NCBI RefSeq assembly: GCF_014652375.1
Contig: NZ_BMYR01000001.1
Coordinates: forward strand, 420,292-484,291
Direction of reading: 5' to 3'
DNA: 64,000 bases
DNA from: Alishewanella tabrizica
GTDB lineage: Bacteria > Pseudomonadota > Gammaproteobacteria > Enterobacterales > Alteromonadaceae
The number at the start of each line of letters is the position of its first letter. Positions within the stretch are counted from its first letter, which is position 1. Made by a program: the position numbers and the translations under genes. Positions 1 through 9,466 of this stretch are shown in pieces. The notes beneath the pieces are model-generated. The model had not been told where the DNA came from. It did not search any database and was given only the letters and a program-made list of their open reading frames with translations.

Positions 1-120
1 CTATTTTACCCTGTATTACGCCTACAAGCACTTGAGTTTTTGATAAAGCCCCCAATATCAGCTGAACAATTAAATATGCTGTTAGCACCAGTTAGTGGCA
101 AACCCCGCGTCGGCGAATAA
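1..120 (+). CDS. C-terminal tail of an unidentified protein (5' end outside window)
   Basis: Frame 1 is open from the first base to a TAA at 118-120 and encodes 39 residues. The tail contains the segment LEFLIKPPISAEQLNMLLAP. That rhythm loosely recalls the C-terminus of NDUFA9-type NAD(P)-binding epimerases (a PLTRDQVELL-like motif), but it is too short to assign. It is followed by about 75 bp before sodB. The reading frame itself is likely real because codon use resembles the neighbours and the gap to sodB is normal; the identity is a guess. Confidence 0.4.
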   Translation, partial: LFYPVLRLQALEFLIKPPISAEQLNMLLAPVSGKPRVGE

Positions 121-194
121 AACTTGAGTATTTTAGTCAGGTTTTGTAGTCTACGTCATGCAGACACTTTTAACAACGTGAACGGAGAGCAACA

Positions 195-779
195 ATGGCC
201 TTTGAATTACCCGCATTACCTTATGCTAAAGATGCATTAGTCCCACATATTTCTGCCGAGACGTTAGAGTACCATCACGGTAAACATCACAATACCTACG
301 TGGTAAAACTAAACGGTTTAATTGAAGGCACCCCTTTTGCCAGCCAAACACTGGAAGAGATTGTCCGTAACAGCGAAGGTGGTGTATTTAATAACGCCGC
401 GCAAGTTTGGAACCATACGTTTTACTGGCATTGTTTAGCGCCAAATGCGGGCGGTGAACCAACAGGTGCACTTGCTGATGCCATTAACGCTAAATGGGGT
501 TCGTTTGCTGCGTTTAAAACGGCCTTTAACGACAAAGCCGTTAATAACTTTGGCTCTAGCTGGACATGGTTAGTGAAAAAAGCGGATGGTAGCTTAGATA
601 TCGTGAATACCAGCAACGCGGGTACACCGATTCAAGATGCTAGCGTCACACCAATTATCACTGTTGACTTATGGGAACACGCTTACTACATCGATTTCCG
701 TAATGCACGCCCAACTTACTTAGATGCCTTCTGGGCACTGGCTAACTGGGAATTTGCGGCGGAAAACTTCGCTAAATAA
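195..779 (+). CDS. sodB: Superoxide dismutase, iron type (SodB)
   Basis: A cytoplasmic enzyme that dismutates superoxide to oxygen and hydrogen peroxide. The 194-residue length matches the family. The metal ligands are visible: His27 in the EYHHGKHH segment, His74 in AAQVWNHTFYW, and the Asp and His of DLWEHAYYIDFRNARP near residues 157-161. Gln70 in AAQVWNH is the usual marker of the iron rather than manganese enzyme. The start is supported by GGAGAG a few bases upstream of ATG. A strong intrinsic terminator follows directly, so the gene is probably monocistronic. Confidence 0.97.
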   Translation: MAFELPALPYAKDALVPHISAETLEYHHGKHHNTYVVKLNGLIEGTPFASQTLEEIVRNSEGGVFNNAAQVWNHTFYWHCLAPNAGGEPTGALADAINAKWGSFAAFKTAFNDKAVNNFGSSWTWLVKKADGSLDIVNTSNAGTPIQDASVTPIITVDLWEHAYYIDFRNARPTYLDAFWALANWEFAAENFAK

Positions 780-800
780 GCGGTTTCTTACCGAATTCTT

Positions 801-827
801 ACCCGGCATTTGCCGGGTATTTTTTTG
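801..827 (+). terminator. Intrinsic terminator of sodB
   Basis: A perfect 8-bp stem (ACCCGGCA / TGCCGGGT, loop TT) is followed by a T-rich run, about 20 bp after the sodB stop. Confidence 0.9.
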
Positions 828-1012
828 TCTGTGCGTTGAACCTTCCTCTCCCCCCTTGCTCAAAAATAATACAAAACCAAAAATAAATTTTGCGCGTAAA
901 GTATTTTGATTGCAGAATTTTTTGATTGTAACGGGCAAAGCTGACGATTCATGTCTACCCTTAAACTAACAGCTGAAAGCAGTTTTCCCGGATTAGTAGC
1001 TGGAGGGTCAAA

Positions 1013-2935
1013 ATGGGCATATTTGAACATTACAAAGCACGCTACGAGGCAAACAAAGAGGAAGAACTTACCATTCAGGATTACCTTACGCTCTGCAAAC
1101 AGGATAAAAGCTGTTATAGCAGTGCTGCTGAGCGCTTACTGATGGCGATAGGTGAGCCTGAACTGATTGATACATCTCAAGACTCGCAACTCAGCCGCTT
1201 GTTCTCCAATCGTTTAATTGCTCGTTATCCAGCATTTTCCGAATTTTATGGAATGGAAGATGCTATAGAACAAATTGTTTCTTATCTGAAGCACTCCGCG
1301 CAAGGTTTAGAAGAACGTAAACAGATTTTATATTTGCTGGGGCCTGTTGGCGGCGGCAAATCCTCATTGGCAGAAAAACTCAAACATCTTATGCAACAAA
1401 TCCCTATCTATTACATTAAGGGATCGCCAGTGCAAGATCACCCACTGTGCTTGTTTGATGCTGCTGAAGATGGCGATCTATTGCTGCAAGAATACGGCAT
1501 ACCTAAACGCTATCTCAGAAGCATTATGTCGCCTTGGGCTAGTAAGCGGCTGCATGAGTTTAATGGCGATATAAGTCAATTCCGGGTGGTAAAACGCTAT
1601 CCATCCATTCTTGACCAATTGGCGATAGCGAAAACCGAACCGGGCGATGAGAACAATCAAGATATTGCCGCACTAGTGGGTAAAGTCGATATTCGTCAAT
1701 TGGAACATTTCGCGCAAAATGATCCTGATGCCTACAGTTACTCTGGCGCGCTCTGCCGGGCTAACCAAGGATTGATGGAATTTGTCGAGATGTTTAAAGC
1801 CCCGATTAAGGTATTGCATCCCCTGTTAACGGCAACTCAGGAGGGGAATTATAACGGTACCGAAGGGCTGGCGGCCTTGCCCTTTGACGGGATCATTCTG
1901 GCACACAGTAATGAATCGGAATGGCAAACTTTCCGCAATAACAAAAACAACGAAGCTTTTTTAGATCGGGTTTATATTGTTAAGGTGCCTTATTGCCTAC
2001 GGGTTAGTGAAGAGCTGAAAATCTACCAAAAACTGCTGGAGCACAGTGAGTTGAAACAAGCGCCCTGCGCGCCCGGCACCCTAAGCGCTTTAGCGCAGTT
2101 TGCGGTACTTTCCAGATTAAAAGCGCCGGAAAACTCCAGTATCTACTCAAAAATGCGGGTCTACGACGGTGAAAGCTTAAAAGATACCGATCCAAAAGCG
2201 AAGTCTTATCAGGAGTATCGTGATTATGCTGGTATTGATGAGGGCATGACCGGCTTATCCACACGTTTTGCCTTTAAGATTTTGTCGCGAGTATTTAACT
2301 TTGATACGACAGAAGTAGCGGCAAACCCAGTACATTTGTTTTATGTGTTGGAACAACAAATTGAGCGGGAGCAATTTCTGGCCGATACCGCAGAGCGTTA
2401 TCTTGAACATTTAAAAGGCTTTTTAACGCCAAAATATGTTGAATTTATCGGCAAGGAAATTCAAACCGCTTATCTGGAATCTTATTCTGAGTATGGCCAA
2501 AATATCTTTGATCGTTACGTGATTTATGCCGACTTTTGGATCCAGGATCAAGAATATCGGGATCCAGAAACCGGTCAACTGTTTGACCGGGCTTCGTTGA
2601 ACGCGGAGTTGGAAAAAATTGAAAAACCGGCCGGCATCAGTAACCCTAAAGATTTTCGCAATGAAATTGTCAACTTTGTACTACGAGCTAAAGCAAAAAA
2701 CAACGGTAAAAATCCGGCATGGACCAGCTATGAAAAACTGCGCACCGTGATTGAAAAGAAAATGTTTTCCAGCACGGAAGAACTGCTGCCAGTCATTTCT
2801 TTTAATGCCAAAACCAGCACCGATGATCAGAAAAAGCACGATGATTTTGTTAACCGTATGATGGAGAAAGGCTACACCCGCAAACAGGTTCGGTTATTAT
2901 CGGAATGGTATTTGCGGGTCCGTAAATCTCAATAG
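1013..2935 (+). CDS. prkA: PrkA/YeaG family serine protein kinase
   Basis: First gene of a three-gene stress operon. At 640 residues it matches E. coli YeaG. The N-terminal AAA-type domain carries a P-loop, GPVGGGKSS, at residues 110-118. The C-terminal part corresponds to the PrkA kinase-like domain. YeaG-type proteins are reported to act in nutrient and stationary-phase stress; the substrates here cannot be read from sequence. The ATG is preceded by TGGAGG. The next gene starts 13 bp after the stop with its own GGAGG, and the yeaH-ycgB order confirms the assignment. Confidence 0.95.
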   Translation: MGIFEHYKARYEANKEEELTIQDYLTLCKQDKSCYSSAAERLLMAIGEPELIDTSQDSQLSRLFSNRLIARYPAFSEFYGMEDAIEQIVSYLKHSAQGLEERKQILYLLGPVGGGKSSLAEKLKHLMQQIPIYYIKGSPVQDHPLCLFDAAEDGDLLLQEYGIPKRYLRSIMSPWASKRLHEFNGDISQFRVVKRYPSILDQLAIAKTEPGDENNQDIAALVGKVDIRQLEHFAQNDPDAYSYSGALCRANQGLMEFVEMFKAPIKVLHPLLTATQEGNYNGTEGLAALPFDGIILAHSNESEWQTFRNNKNNEAFLDRVYIVKVPYCLRVSEELKIYQKLLEHSELKQAPCAPGTLSALAQFAVLSRLKAPENSSIYSKMRVYDGESLKDTDPKAKSYQEYRDYAGIDEGMTGLSTRFAFKILSRVFNFDTTEVAANPVHLFYVLEQQIEREQFLADTAERYLEHLKGFLTPKYVEFIGKEIQTAYLESYSEYGQNIFDRYVIYADFWIQDQEYRDPETGQLFDRASLNAELEKIEKPAGISNPKDFRNEIVNFVLRAKAKNNGKNPAWTSYEKLRTVIEKKMFSSTEELLPVISFNAKTSTDDQKKHDDFVNRMMEKGYTRKQVRLLSEWYLRVRKSQ

Positions 2936-2948
2936 CTCCGGAGGTAGT

Positions 2949-4214
2949 ATGGCGCACTTTATTGATCGCCGTCTTAATGGGAAAAACAAAAGCGCGGTAA
3001 ATCGCCAGCGCTTTATCCGGCGCTATAAGCAACAAATTAAGCAAGCCGTATCTGATGCTATCAGCAAACGTAGTGTAACGGATTTAAGCAGTGGTGAGAG
3101 CATCAGTATACCCGCGCGCGATATCAGTGAACCATTGTTTCATCAAGGTAAAGGCGGTAAACGGGAGCGAGTGCATCCGGGTAATGATCAGTTTAGCGAG
3201 GGTGACCGGATCCCACGCCCGCAAAGCGAAGGTGCTGGCAGTGGTAAAGGCGATGCAAGTCAGGATGGTGAAGGTAATGACGACTTTGTGTTTGCCATTT
3301 CGAAAGACGAATATCTTGATCTACTATTTGAAGATTTGGCACTGCCCGATCTTAAACATAATCAGTTAGATAAACTTGTTCAGTATAAAAACGTACGGGC
3401 AGGTTATCGAGCAGAAGGCGTGCCGGCAAATATTGATATAGTGCGCTCTTTACGTGGTTCCCTAGCACGCAGAGTCGCGATGAGTTCAGAAAAGAAAAGA
3501 CAGTTACGCCAAGCCGAGCAACAACTTGCCGAGCTAGAGCAACTCGCCGTACCAGATGAATTGCTTCGCCGTGCTTTAACAAAGCACATTACCGAGTTAA
3601 AACAAAAAATAGCAGCAGTCCCCTTTATTGACAGCTTTGATCTACGTTTTAGAAATTATCAAAAACGGCCCGAACCTACCAGTAAAGCGGTCATGTTTTG
3701 TTTAATGGACGTCTCTGGCTCGATGGATCAAGCCACTAAAGAGATGGCAAAACGCTTTTATATTCTGCTGTATTTGTTTTTAAGTCGTACCTATAAAAAT
3801 GTTGAGGTGGTGTATATCCGCCATCATACCCAAGCTAAAGAAGTGGATGAGCAAGAGTTTTTTTATTCACAGGAAACGGGTGGCACTATCGTCTCGTCAG
3901 CGTTAAAACTGATGTTAGAAATAGTACAACAACGCTATAACCCGCAAGAATGGAATATTTATGCTGCCCAAGCGTCTGATGGCGATAACTGGGCAGAAGA
4001 TAGCGCGCCCTGTGCCAAGCTATTGGCTGAACAGCTATTACCCCTACTACGCTACTACGCTTATATAGAAATTACACCACGGGCGCATCAATCACTCTGG
4101 GAGCAATATCAGCAGTTACTTGCCAACCACCCCAATTTGGCAATCCAGCATATTCGGGAGATCAGTGATATTTACCCCGTGTTTCGCGAACTATTTAAAA
4201 AACAGGCCGCTTAA
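2949..4214 (+). CDS. yeaH: UPF0229 family protein YeaH (von Willebrand A-like)
   Basis: A 421-residue cytoplasmic protein of the UPF0229 family, always found beside prkA. The N-terminal half is charged and glycine rich (a GKGG/GDAS stretch near residues 60-110). The C-terminal half has a vWA fold with a MIDAS-type motif DVSGS starting near residue 254, which suggests metal-dependent protein binding. The biochemical role is unknown; co-occurrence with PrkA and SpoVR points to a shared complex or pathway. The ribosome site GGAGG lies 5 bp before the ATG. Confidence 0.93.
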   Translation: MAHFIDRRLNGKNKSAVNRQRFIRRYKQQIKQAVSDAISKRSVTDLSSGESISIPARDISEPLFHQGKGGKRERVHPGNDQFSEGDRIPRPQSEGAGSGKGDASQDGEGNDDFVFAISKDEYLDLLFEDLALPDLKHNQLDKLVQYKNVRAGYRAEGVPANIDIVRSLRGSLARRVAMSSEKKRQLRQAEQQLAELEQLAVPDELLRRALTKHITELKQKIAAVPFIDSFDLRFRNYQKRPEPTSKAVMFCLMDVSGSMDQATKEMAKRFYILLYLFLSRTYKNVEVVYIRHHTQAKEVDEQEFFYSQETGGTIVSSALKLMLEIVQQRYNPQEWNIYAAQASDGDNWAEDSAPCAKLLAEQLLPLLRYYAYIEITPRAHQSLWEQYQQLLANHPNLAIQHIREISDIYPVFRELFKKQAA

Positions 4215-4225
4215 TAGGAGGCAAC

Positions 4226-5737
4226 ATGAGCAGCATTGCCTTTAATATGGGATCTTGTCTGAGCGATAGCCCAGATTGGAGTTTTGATTTACTGCATGAT
4301 TATCAGCAGCAGATAGCACGTGTCGCCGCGCTCTATAAATTAGATACCTATCCTAATCAAATTGAAGTGATTACGGCAGAACAGATGATGGATGCTTATT
4401 CGAGTATCGGTATGCCGTTGGGTTACCATCATTGGTCGTATGGCAAAAAATTTATTCAAACTGAGCAGCATTATAAACGCGGTTATATGGGGTTAGCTTA
4501 TGAAATCGTGATTAATGCCAATCCTTGTATCGCCTACTTAATGGAAGAAAATACCCTGCCAATGCAAGCGCTGGTGATAGCCCATGCCTGCTATGGCCAT
4601 AATTCTTTTTTTAAAAATAACTATCTATTTCGCACCTGGACTGACGCCAGCTCTATTATCGATTATCTAGTATTCGCTAAAAATTATGTCAGCCGCTGTG
4701 AAGAAAAATATGGCGTCGCAACCGTAGAAGACTTTCTCGATTCCTGCCATGCACTAATGAACTATGGTGTAGATCGGTATAAAAGACCGCAAAAAATTTC
4801 GATGGAGGAAGAGCAAAAACGTCAGGAAGAACGTGAAGCCTTTTTACAATCGCAGGTTAATGAATTATGGCGTACCGTGCCTGGCAAAGCCCAGGTAGCA
4901 ACAACGAGCAACATTTTCCCCGCTGAGCCGCAAGAAAATATCCTGTATTTTATCGAAAAGCACGCGCCGCTGTTGCAACCTTGGCAACGTGAACTGGTGC
5001 GCATAGTACGTAAAATAGCCCAGTACTTTTATCCGCAAAAACAAACTCAAGTAATGAACGAAGGTTGGGCCACCTTTTGGCATTACACCTTGCTACACCA
5101 TCTTTACACTGAAGGGCGACTGAGTGATCGCTTTATGCTGGAGATTCTGCACAGCCATACAAATGTGGTCCTGCAGCCTGAATACAACAGTAAATTCTAT
5201 TCAGGCATTAACCCTTATGCGCTGGGTTTTGCCATGTTTAGTGATCTTAGAAGGATCTGTGAGCAACCTACTGCGGAAGATAAAGTGTGGTTTCCCGATC
5301 TGGTCGGCAGTAACTGGCTGGATACACTACATTTTGCTATGCAAAACTTTAAAGATGAAAGCTTTATCAGCCAGTATTTATCGCCTAAAGTGATCCGTGA
5401 TTTCAGGCTCTTTGCCATAACAGACGATAGTAAAGAAGCAAGCTTAGAAGTTGCCGCTATTCACAATGCCGAGGGTTATCAGCAGATACGGCAGCGATTA
5501 TCAGCCCAATATAATCTGAGTCAGTTAGAGCCTAACATTCAAGTACAACAAGTTAACATTAATACCGATCGGGCACTCACTTTGCGTTATATACCGCATA
5601 ATGGCATTCCACTTGGCGGCAATATTAAAGAGGTGATGCGCCATCTACATCGCTTATGGGGCTTTGAAGTAAGGCTAGAACAACAAAGTAGCGAAGGAAA
5701 TATATCGATTTTAGCAAGCTGTTCTGAGTTAAGTTAG
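4226..5737 (+). CDS. ycgB: SpoVR family protein (YcgB)
   Basis: Third gene of the prkA-yeaH-ycgB operon, 11 bp after yeaH, with TAGGAGG before the ATG. Its 503 residues match the SpoVR/YcgB family (E. coli YcgB is about 510). The conserved MNEGWATFWHY segment (near residue 277) is typical. Bacillus SpoVR affects spore cortex; in Gram-negative bacteria the role is unknown and tied to PrkA stress signalling. No signal peptide or membrane helix is seen, so it should be cytoplasmic. A hairpin follows the stop. Confidence 0.94.
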   Translation: MSSIAFNMGSCLSDSPDWSFDLLHDYQQQIARVAALYKLDTYPNQIEVITAEQMMDAYSSIGMPLGYHHWSYGKKFIQTEQHYKRGYMGLAYEIVINANPCIAYLMEENTLPMQALVIAHACYGHNSFFKNNYLFRTWTDASSIIDYLVFAKNYVSRCEEKYGVATVEDFLDSCHALMNYGVDRYKRPQKISMEEEQKRQEEREAFLQSQVNELWRTVPGKAQVATTSNIFPAEPQENILYFIEKHAPLLQPWQRELVRIVRKIAQYFYPQKQTQVMNEGWATFWHYTLLHHLYTEGRLSDRFMLEILHSHTNVVLQPEYNSKFYSGINPYALGFAMFSDLRRICEQPTAEDKVWFPDLVGSNWLDTLHFAMQNFKDESFISQYLSPKVIRDFRLFAITDDSKEASLEVAAIHNAEGYQQIRQRLSAQYNLSQLEPNIQVQQVNINTDRALTLRYIPHNGIPLGGNIKEVMRHLHRLWGFEVRLEQQSSEGNISILASCSELS

Positions 5738-5758
5738 CGAAGGGCCAACAGCCCTTCG
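5738..5758. terminator. Hairpin between convergent ycgB and the GGDEF gene
   Basis: A perfect 8-bp stem (CGAAGGGC / GCCCTTCG, loop CAACA) lies immediately after the ycgB stop. No clear U-tract follows on either strand, so it may terminate weakly or only stabilise the 3' end. Confidence 0.5.
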
Positions 5759-5786
5759 ATACATCACGAAAGCGGTCTATAAGCAG

Positions 5787-6755
5787 CTACAGATCCTTGC
5801 TGTAACGAGTGACCTGATTACGCCCTTTCGCTTTGGAGGTATAAAGCGCTTTATCGGCTGCCTCTATCCACTGCAGATAATCCTGTATATCAGTATTCCG
5901 CTGCACCAAACCGAAACTCATCGTTAGCTTTATAGTCTGCTGATTGTATAGCACTTCAGTTTGTTCAATTTTACGACGGACTCGCTCTGCTAAATAACTG
6001 GCTTGATCTTCTGTCGTATCTAGTAACAAAATGGCAAACTCTTCGCCACCATAGCGACCAGCAATATCGGTACTGCGTAAACTTTTCCGGATGATTTCTG
6101 CCACCGATTTAATGACTAAATCACCTGCAGCATGACCATAGGTATCATTAATGCGTTTAAAGTGATCAATGTCAGCCATGATGAGGCTACTTTGATGTTG
6201 CGGATAGCGCTGCAAACGATTAAATTCTTGTTTAATATTTTCTTCCCAATTACCCCGATTGCGCATTTGCGTTAAATAATCGGTGGTAGATAACTGACGT
6301 AGTTGACCGTTAGTTGCCTGCAACTCTAATTTACTTACTGCCGCATCGGTTACATCATAAATAATAAAACACAAATGGCTGACGTCTCCCCGCGTATCGG
6401 TGATCGGAAAAATTGTGCTGTTTTGATACATGTAATCGGCATTTCCGGTGATTGGCCGATAATTTTTGAACCGAAAAATATACGGTCGTTGCTCCCAAAT
6501 CGTAAAAGCACGGTTTTTCAGCAATAACACTGGATCACACTTACGCCTTAACCAGTCTTCATCAATTTCTGGGAACAAATCAAATAAATAATGCTCTCGA
6601 ACTTGACGAGGTGTCAAACCACTGTGGTTTTCCATAAAACCGTTCCATAATTGAATACGGTAATCGGCATTCACCACCACTAAACCGACATCGACTGTTT
6701 GCAACATGTCCATCAACCAGTGTAGCTCAGAGGCACCTGCGTTCATTTCAGTCAT
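5787..6755 (-). CDS. PAS-GGDEF diguanylate cyclase
   Basis: A 322-residue protein predicted to make cyclic di-GMP from two GTP. Residues about 12-140 form a PAS-like sensor (LVVVNADYRIQLWN) and residues 155-322 a GGDEF domain. The active-site motif is GGEEF at 236-240, a competent variant, and an RSTD inhibitory I-site sits at 227-230, the canonical five residues upstream. No membrane helix is seen. Its ATG overlaps the stop of the upstream response regulator in a TAATG junction, so the two are translationally coupled and probably form one pathway. An internal ATG three codons downstream is an alternative start. Confidence 0.92.
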   Translation of the reverse strand: MTEMNAGASELHWLMDMLQTVDVGLVVVNADYRIQLWNGFMENHSGLTPRQVREHYLFDLFPEIDEDWLRRKCDPVLLLKNRAFTIWEQRPYIFRFKNYRPITGNADYMYQNSTIFPITDTRGDVSHLCFIIYDVTDAAVSKLELQATNGQLRQLSTTDYLTQMRNRGNWEENIKQEFNRLQRYPQHQSSLIMADIDHFKRINDTYGHAAGDLVIKSVAEIIRKSLRSTDIAGRYGGEEFAILLLDTTEDQASYLAERVRRKIEQTEVLYNQQTIKLTMSFGLVQRNTDIQDYLQWIEAADKALYTSKAKGRNQVTRYSKDL

Positions 6756-7771
6756 TAGGCATCATCCATCAAAAAGGCTAACTTATAACGTAAGGTCTTT
6801 AAACTATCTTCAGTAAATAACAGTAACAAATCACAATTGATGTCAAACCGCTCAATACCATAGCTAAGCTCAATAGTCAGTGTGGTGCGCCAGCGCTTGG
6901 CATTCGCTTTAATTAATTCCGTAATCGGGGCATGCTGCCCCAGTACTACGGGATGTCCTTGACTAAAGCTCATATCAACTTGTTCAGCAATGCCTTTTAG
7001 CACGGCACCGATCAGGATATTCGCAATATCCATCAGCAATTCTAACTCTACGGCATTATTTACTTCACCGTGATAATTCAGTAATCGGGCAATATCCTGA
7101 AAACTGGAATCGGTTAGAATTAGTAACGCCTCGCCCGCTACGCCACTGCCAATAAAACCTTGGCAAACCGCAGACGTTTTAGAATTCGGATCAACTGAGG
7201 CAAGGGCCATAGTTAATTCGCTGACTTCAATCAAGTTAACATTAGGAATGGGCAATCTTACAAACACATTTAACAAGCGCGCCAGTAAGTCGCCAGCTTG
7301 TCCCATTGCAACATTCGCCACTTCTTGAAAGACATCGCGCAACTCATTATCGAGTTGCACACGATCAGGCGCTATATAGGTCCGCTGTCGTTTTTTATCT
7401 TCAGCCGATACCGGTGCCTCTGTTTGCAAAAGCGCGGTTAACTCTGTCGCGCTAACCGGTTTTTTTAAAAAGGCTTTTGCCCCTAATGCCATAACACGCT
7501 CATAAGCTTCAGGCTGAATATCGCCTGATACCACCACAACTTGGAGCGATAATCCCAGTTTTTTTAGCTCTGCTAACACCTGATAACCGTCCATCACTGG
7601 CATATTCAAATCTAAAAATAGCCAATCAATCGTATGGGCTTTAATGGTATCGAGTGCATCTGCACCATGACCAGCAAAAAAAACAGTAGCTTGCCATTCC
7701 TGTGGTAAGATTCTGGCAAGTTGTTTTCGAGCTAGATTTGAATCATCACAAATCAATATAGCAGGCGTCAT
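6755..7771 (-). CDS. Response regulator with CheC/CheX-like output domain
   Basis: A 338-residue regulator. The receiver domain (1-115) has the acidic pair near residues 9-10, phospho-acceptor Asp54 in LFLDLNMP, and the conserved Lys in LKKPV near 104. The second half carries two CheC-family signatures, EVANVAMGQA and DIANILIGA, matching the Glu/Asp-x-x-Asn sites of CheC/CheX/FliY phosphatases. It may dephosphorylate a partner regulator when itself phosphorylated. The start at 7771 is chosen because GAGAAAG precedes it and the receiver fold begins at once; a longer frame would run into the divergent tpx leader. It is coupled to the downstream GGDEF gene. Confidence 0.88.
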   Translation of the reverse strand: MTPAILICDDSNLARKQLARILPQEWQATVFFAGHGADALDTIKAHTIDWLFLDLNMPVMDGYQVLAELKKLGLSLQVVVVSGDIQPEAYERVMALGAKAFLKKPVSATELTALLQTEAPVSAEDKKRQRTYIAPDRVQLDNELRDVFQEVANVAMGQAGDLLARLLNVFVRLPIPNVNLIEVSELTMALASVDPNSKTSAVCQGFIGSGVAGEALLILTDSSFQDIARLLNYHGEVNNAVELELLMDIANILIGAVLKGIAEQVDMSFSQGHPVVLGQHAPITELIKANAKRWRTTLTIELSYGIERFDINCDLLLLFTEDSLKTLRYKLAFLMDDA

Positions 7772-7834
7772 AACTTTCTCGCATTGCGGCGGTCTTAACT
7801 TATCATAACGTTGATTTACCACTGGAGCAGCAAA

Positions 7835-8452
7835 ATGTTTTTAAATTTTAAAAATAGTAGCAAATTACTAGTTGTCTTGTATTTAAGTGCAACCGGCTTT
7901 AACACCTTTGCGGTTGACACCACAGATAAACTCCCTTCCCGTGTCAGCACAGTTAAAGCGGGCGACCAACAAGTGGTCTTACTAGGAAAAGAATTAAAAA
8001 CAGGTAAGCAAGCCCCCAACTTCAAAGTGGTTGACAATAACTTTAAAGCGGTATCTTTAGCAGACTTTAGCGGCAAAACCATTTTGCTAAGTGTGGTGCC
8101 TAGTATTGATACTGGCGTGTGTTCTATCCAAACTAAGCGCTTTAATGAAGAAGTCAGTAAGCTGCCTGATAATGTCGTTTTATTGACCATTTCCACAGAT
8201 CTTCCCTTTGCACAAAAACGCTTTTGTCAGCAAGAACAAGTTGAAGCTATGGCCGTTTTATCCGACGCCGTGTGGCGTGACTTTGGCAGTAATTACGGGT
8301 TATTGATTAAAGATATGGGATTGTTGACACGGGCCATTATTATTATTGATAACCAAGGCAAAGTGGCTTATCAGCAAATGGTGCCTGAATTAGCGCAAGA
8401 GCCCGATTATGCCGCTGCTCTGCAAGCGTTACAAGGCGTGATTGGTTCTTAA
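7835..8452 (+). CDS. tpx: Thiol peroxidase (Tpx family) with signal peptide
   Basis: An atypical 2-Cys peroxiredoxin reducing hydroperoxides. The peroxidatic Cys96 lies in PSIDTGVCS and the resolving Cys131 in FAQKRFC, at the spacing expected for Tpx. The mature part is about 165 residues like E. coli Tpx, but the 205-residue protein has an N-terminal hydrophobic segment (residues 10-25, ending near NTFA) that looks like a Sec signal, placing it in the periplasm. The ATG at 7835 has TGGAG upstream; an in-frame TTG at 7811 lacks a site and is rejected. It is transcribed divergently from the regulator gene. Confidence 0.92.
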   Translation: MFLNFKNSSKLLVVLYLSATGFNTFAVDTTDKLPSRVSTVKAGDQQVVLLGKELKTGKQAPNFKVVDNNFKAVSLADFSGKTILLSVVPSIDTGVCSIQTKRFNEEVSKLPDNVVLLTISTDLPFAQKRFCQQEQVEAMAVLSDAVWRDFGSNYGLLIKDMGLLTRAIIIIDNQGKVAYQQMVPELAQEPDYAAALQALQGVIGS

Positions 8453-8454
8453 AA

Positions 8455-8486
8455 AAAAGGCCAGCACACTATTGCTGGCCTTTCTT
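8455..8486. terminator. Bidirectional terminator between tpx and adk
   Basis: The stem AAGGCCAGCA / TTGCTGGCCTT has an A-run on its left and a T-rich tail on its right, so it can serve both the plus-strand tpx and minus-strand transcripts arriving from adk. Confidence 0.85.
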
Positions 8487-8598
8487 AAACACGTTATTAA
8501 ATATTGCTGATGCTTAGTAAAATCATTTGTGGTTAGCTTACAATCCTAAGTTAAGCAACCACATATTACCGGATTAACAAGCAGCTAAACCTTACGCG

Positions 8599-9267
<669 letters not shown>

Positions 9268-9466
9268 TTAATCTGTAATTTTTATCAGATCTAATCTTTG
9301 CATAATGCGCCGTTTGAAACAAGAATTTTGTCAACTGGTGCTACCTGAGAAGGCGCAGTTACTCGCCTTTAGTCGATAGCCTGCCTGATAGCGCCATCTC
9401 AGGTAATAATTGTTCACTAAGGTCAAAAAGTGACAATTAACTGCCCATATTGCCGGCGGTATCAGA

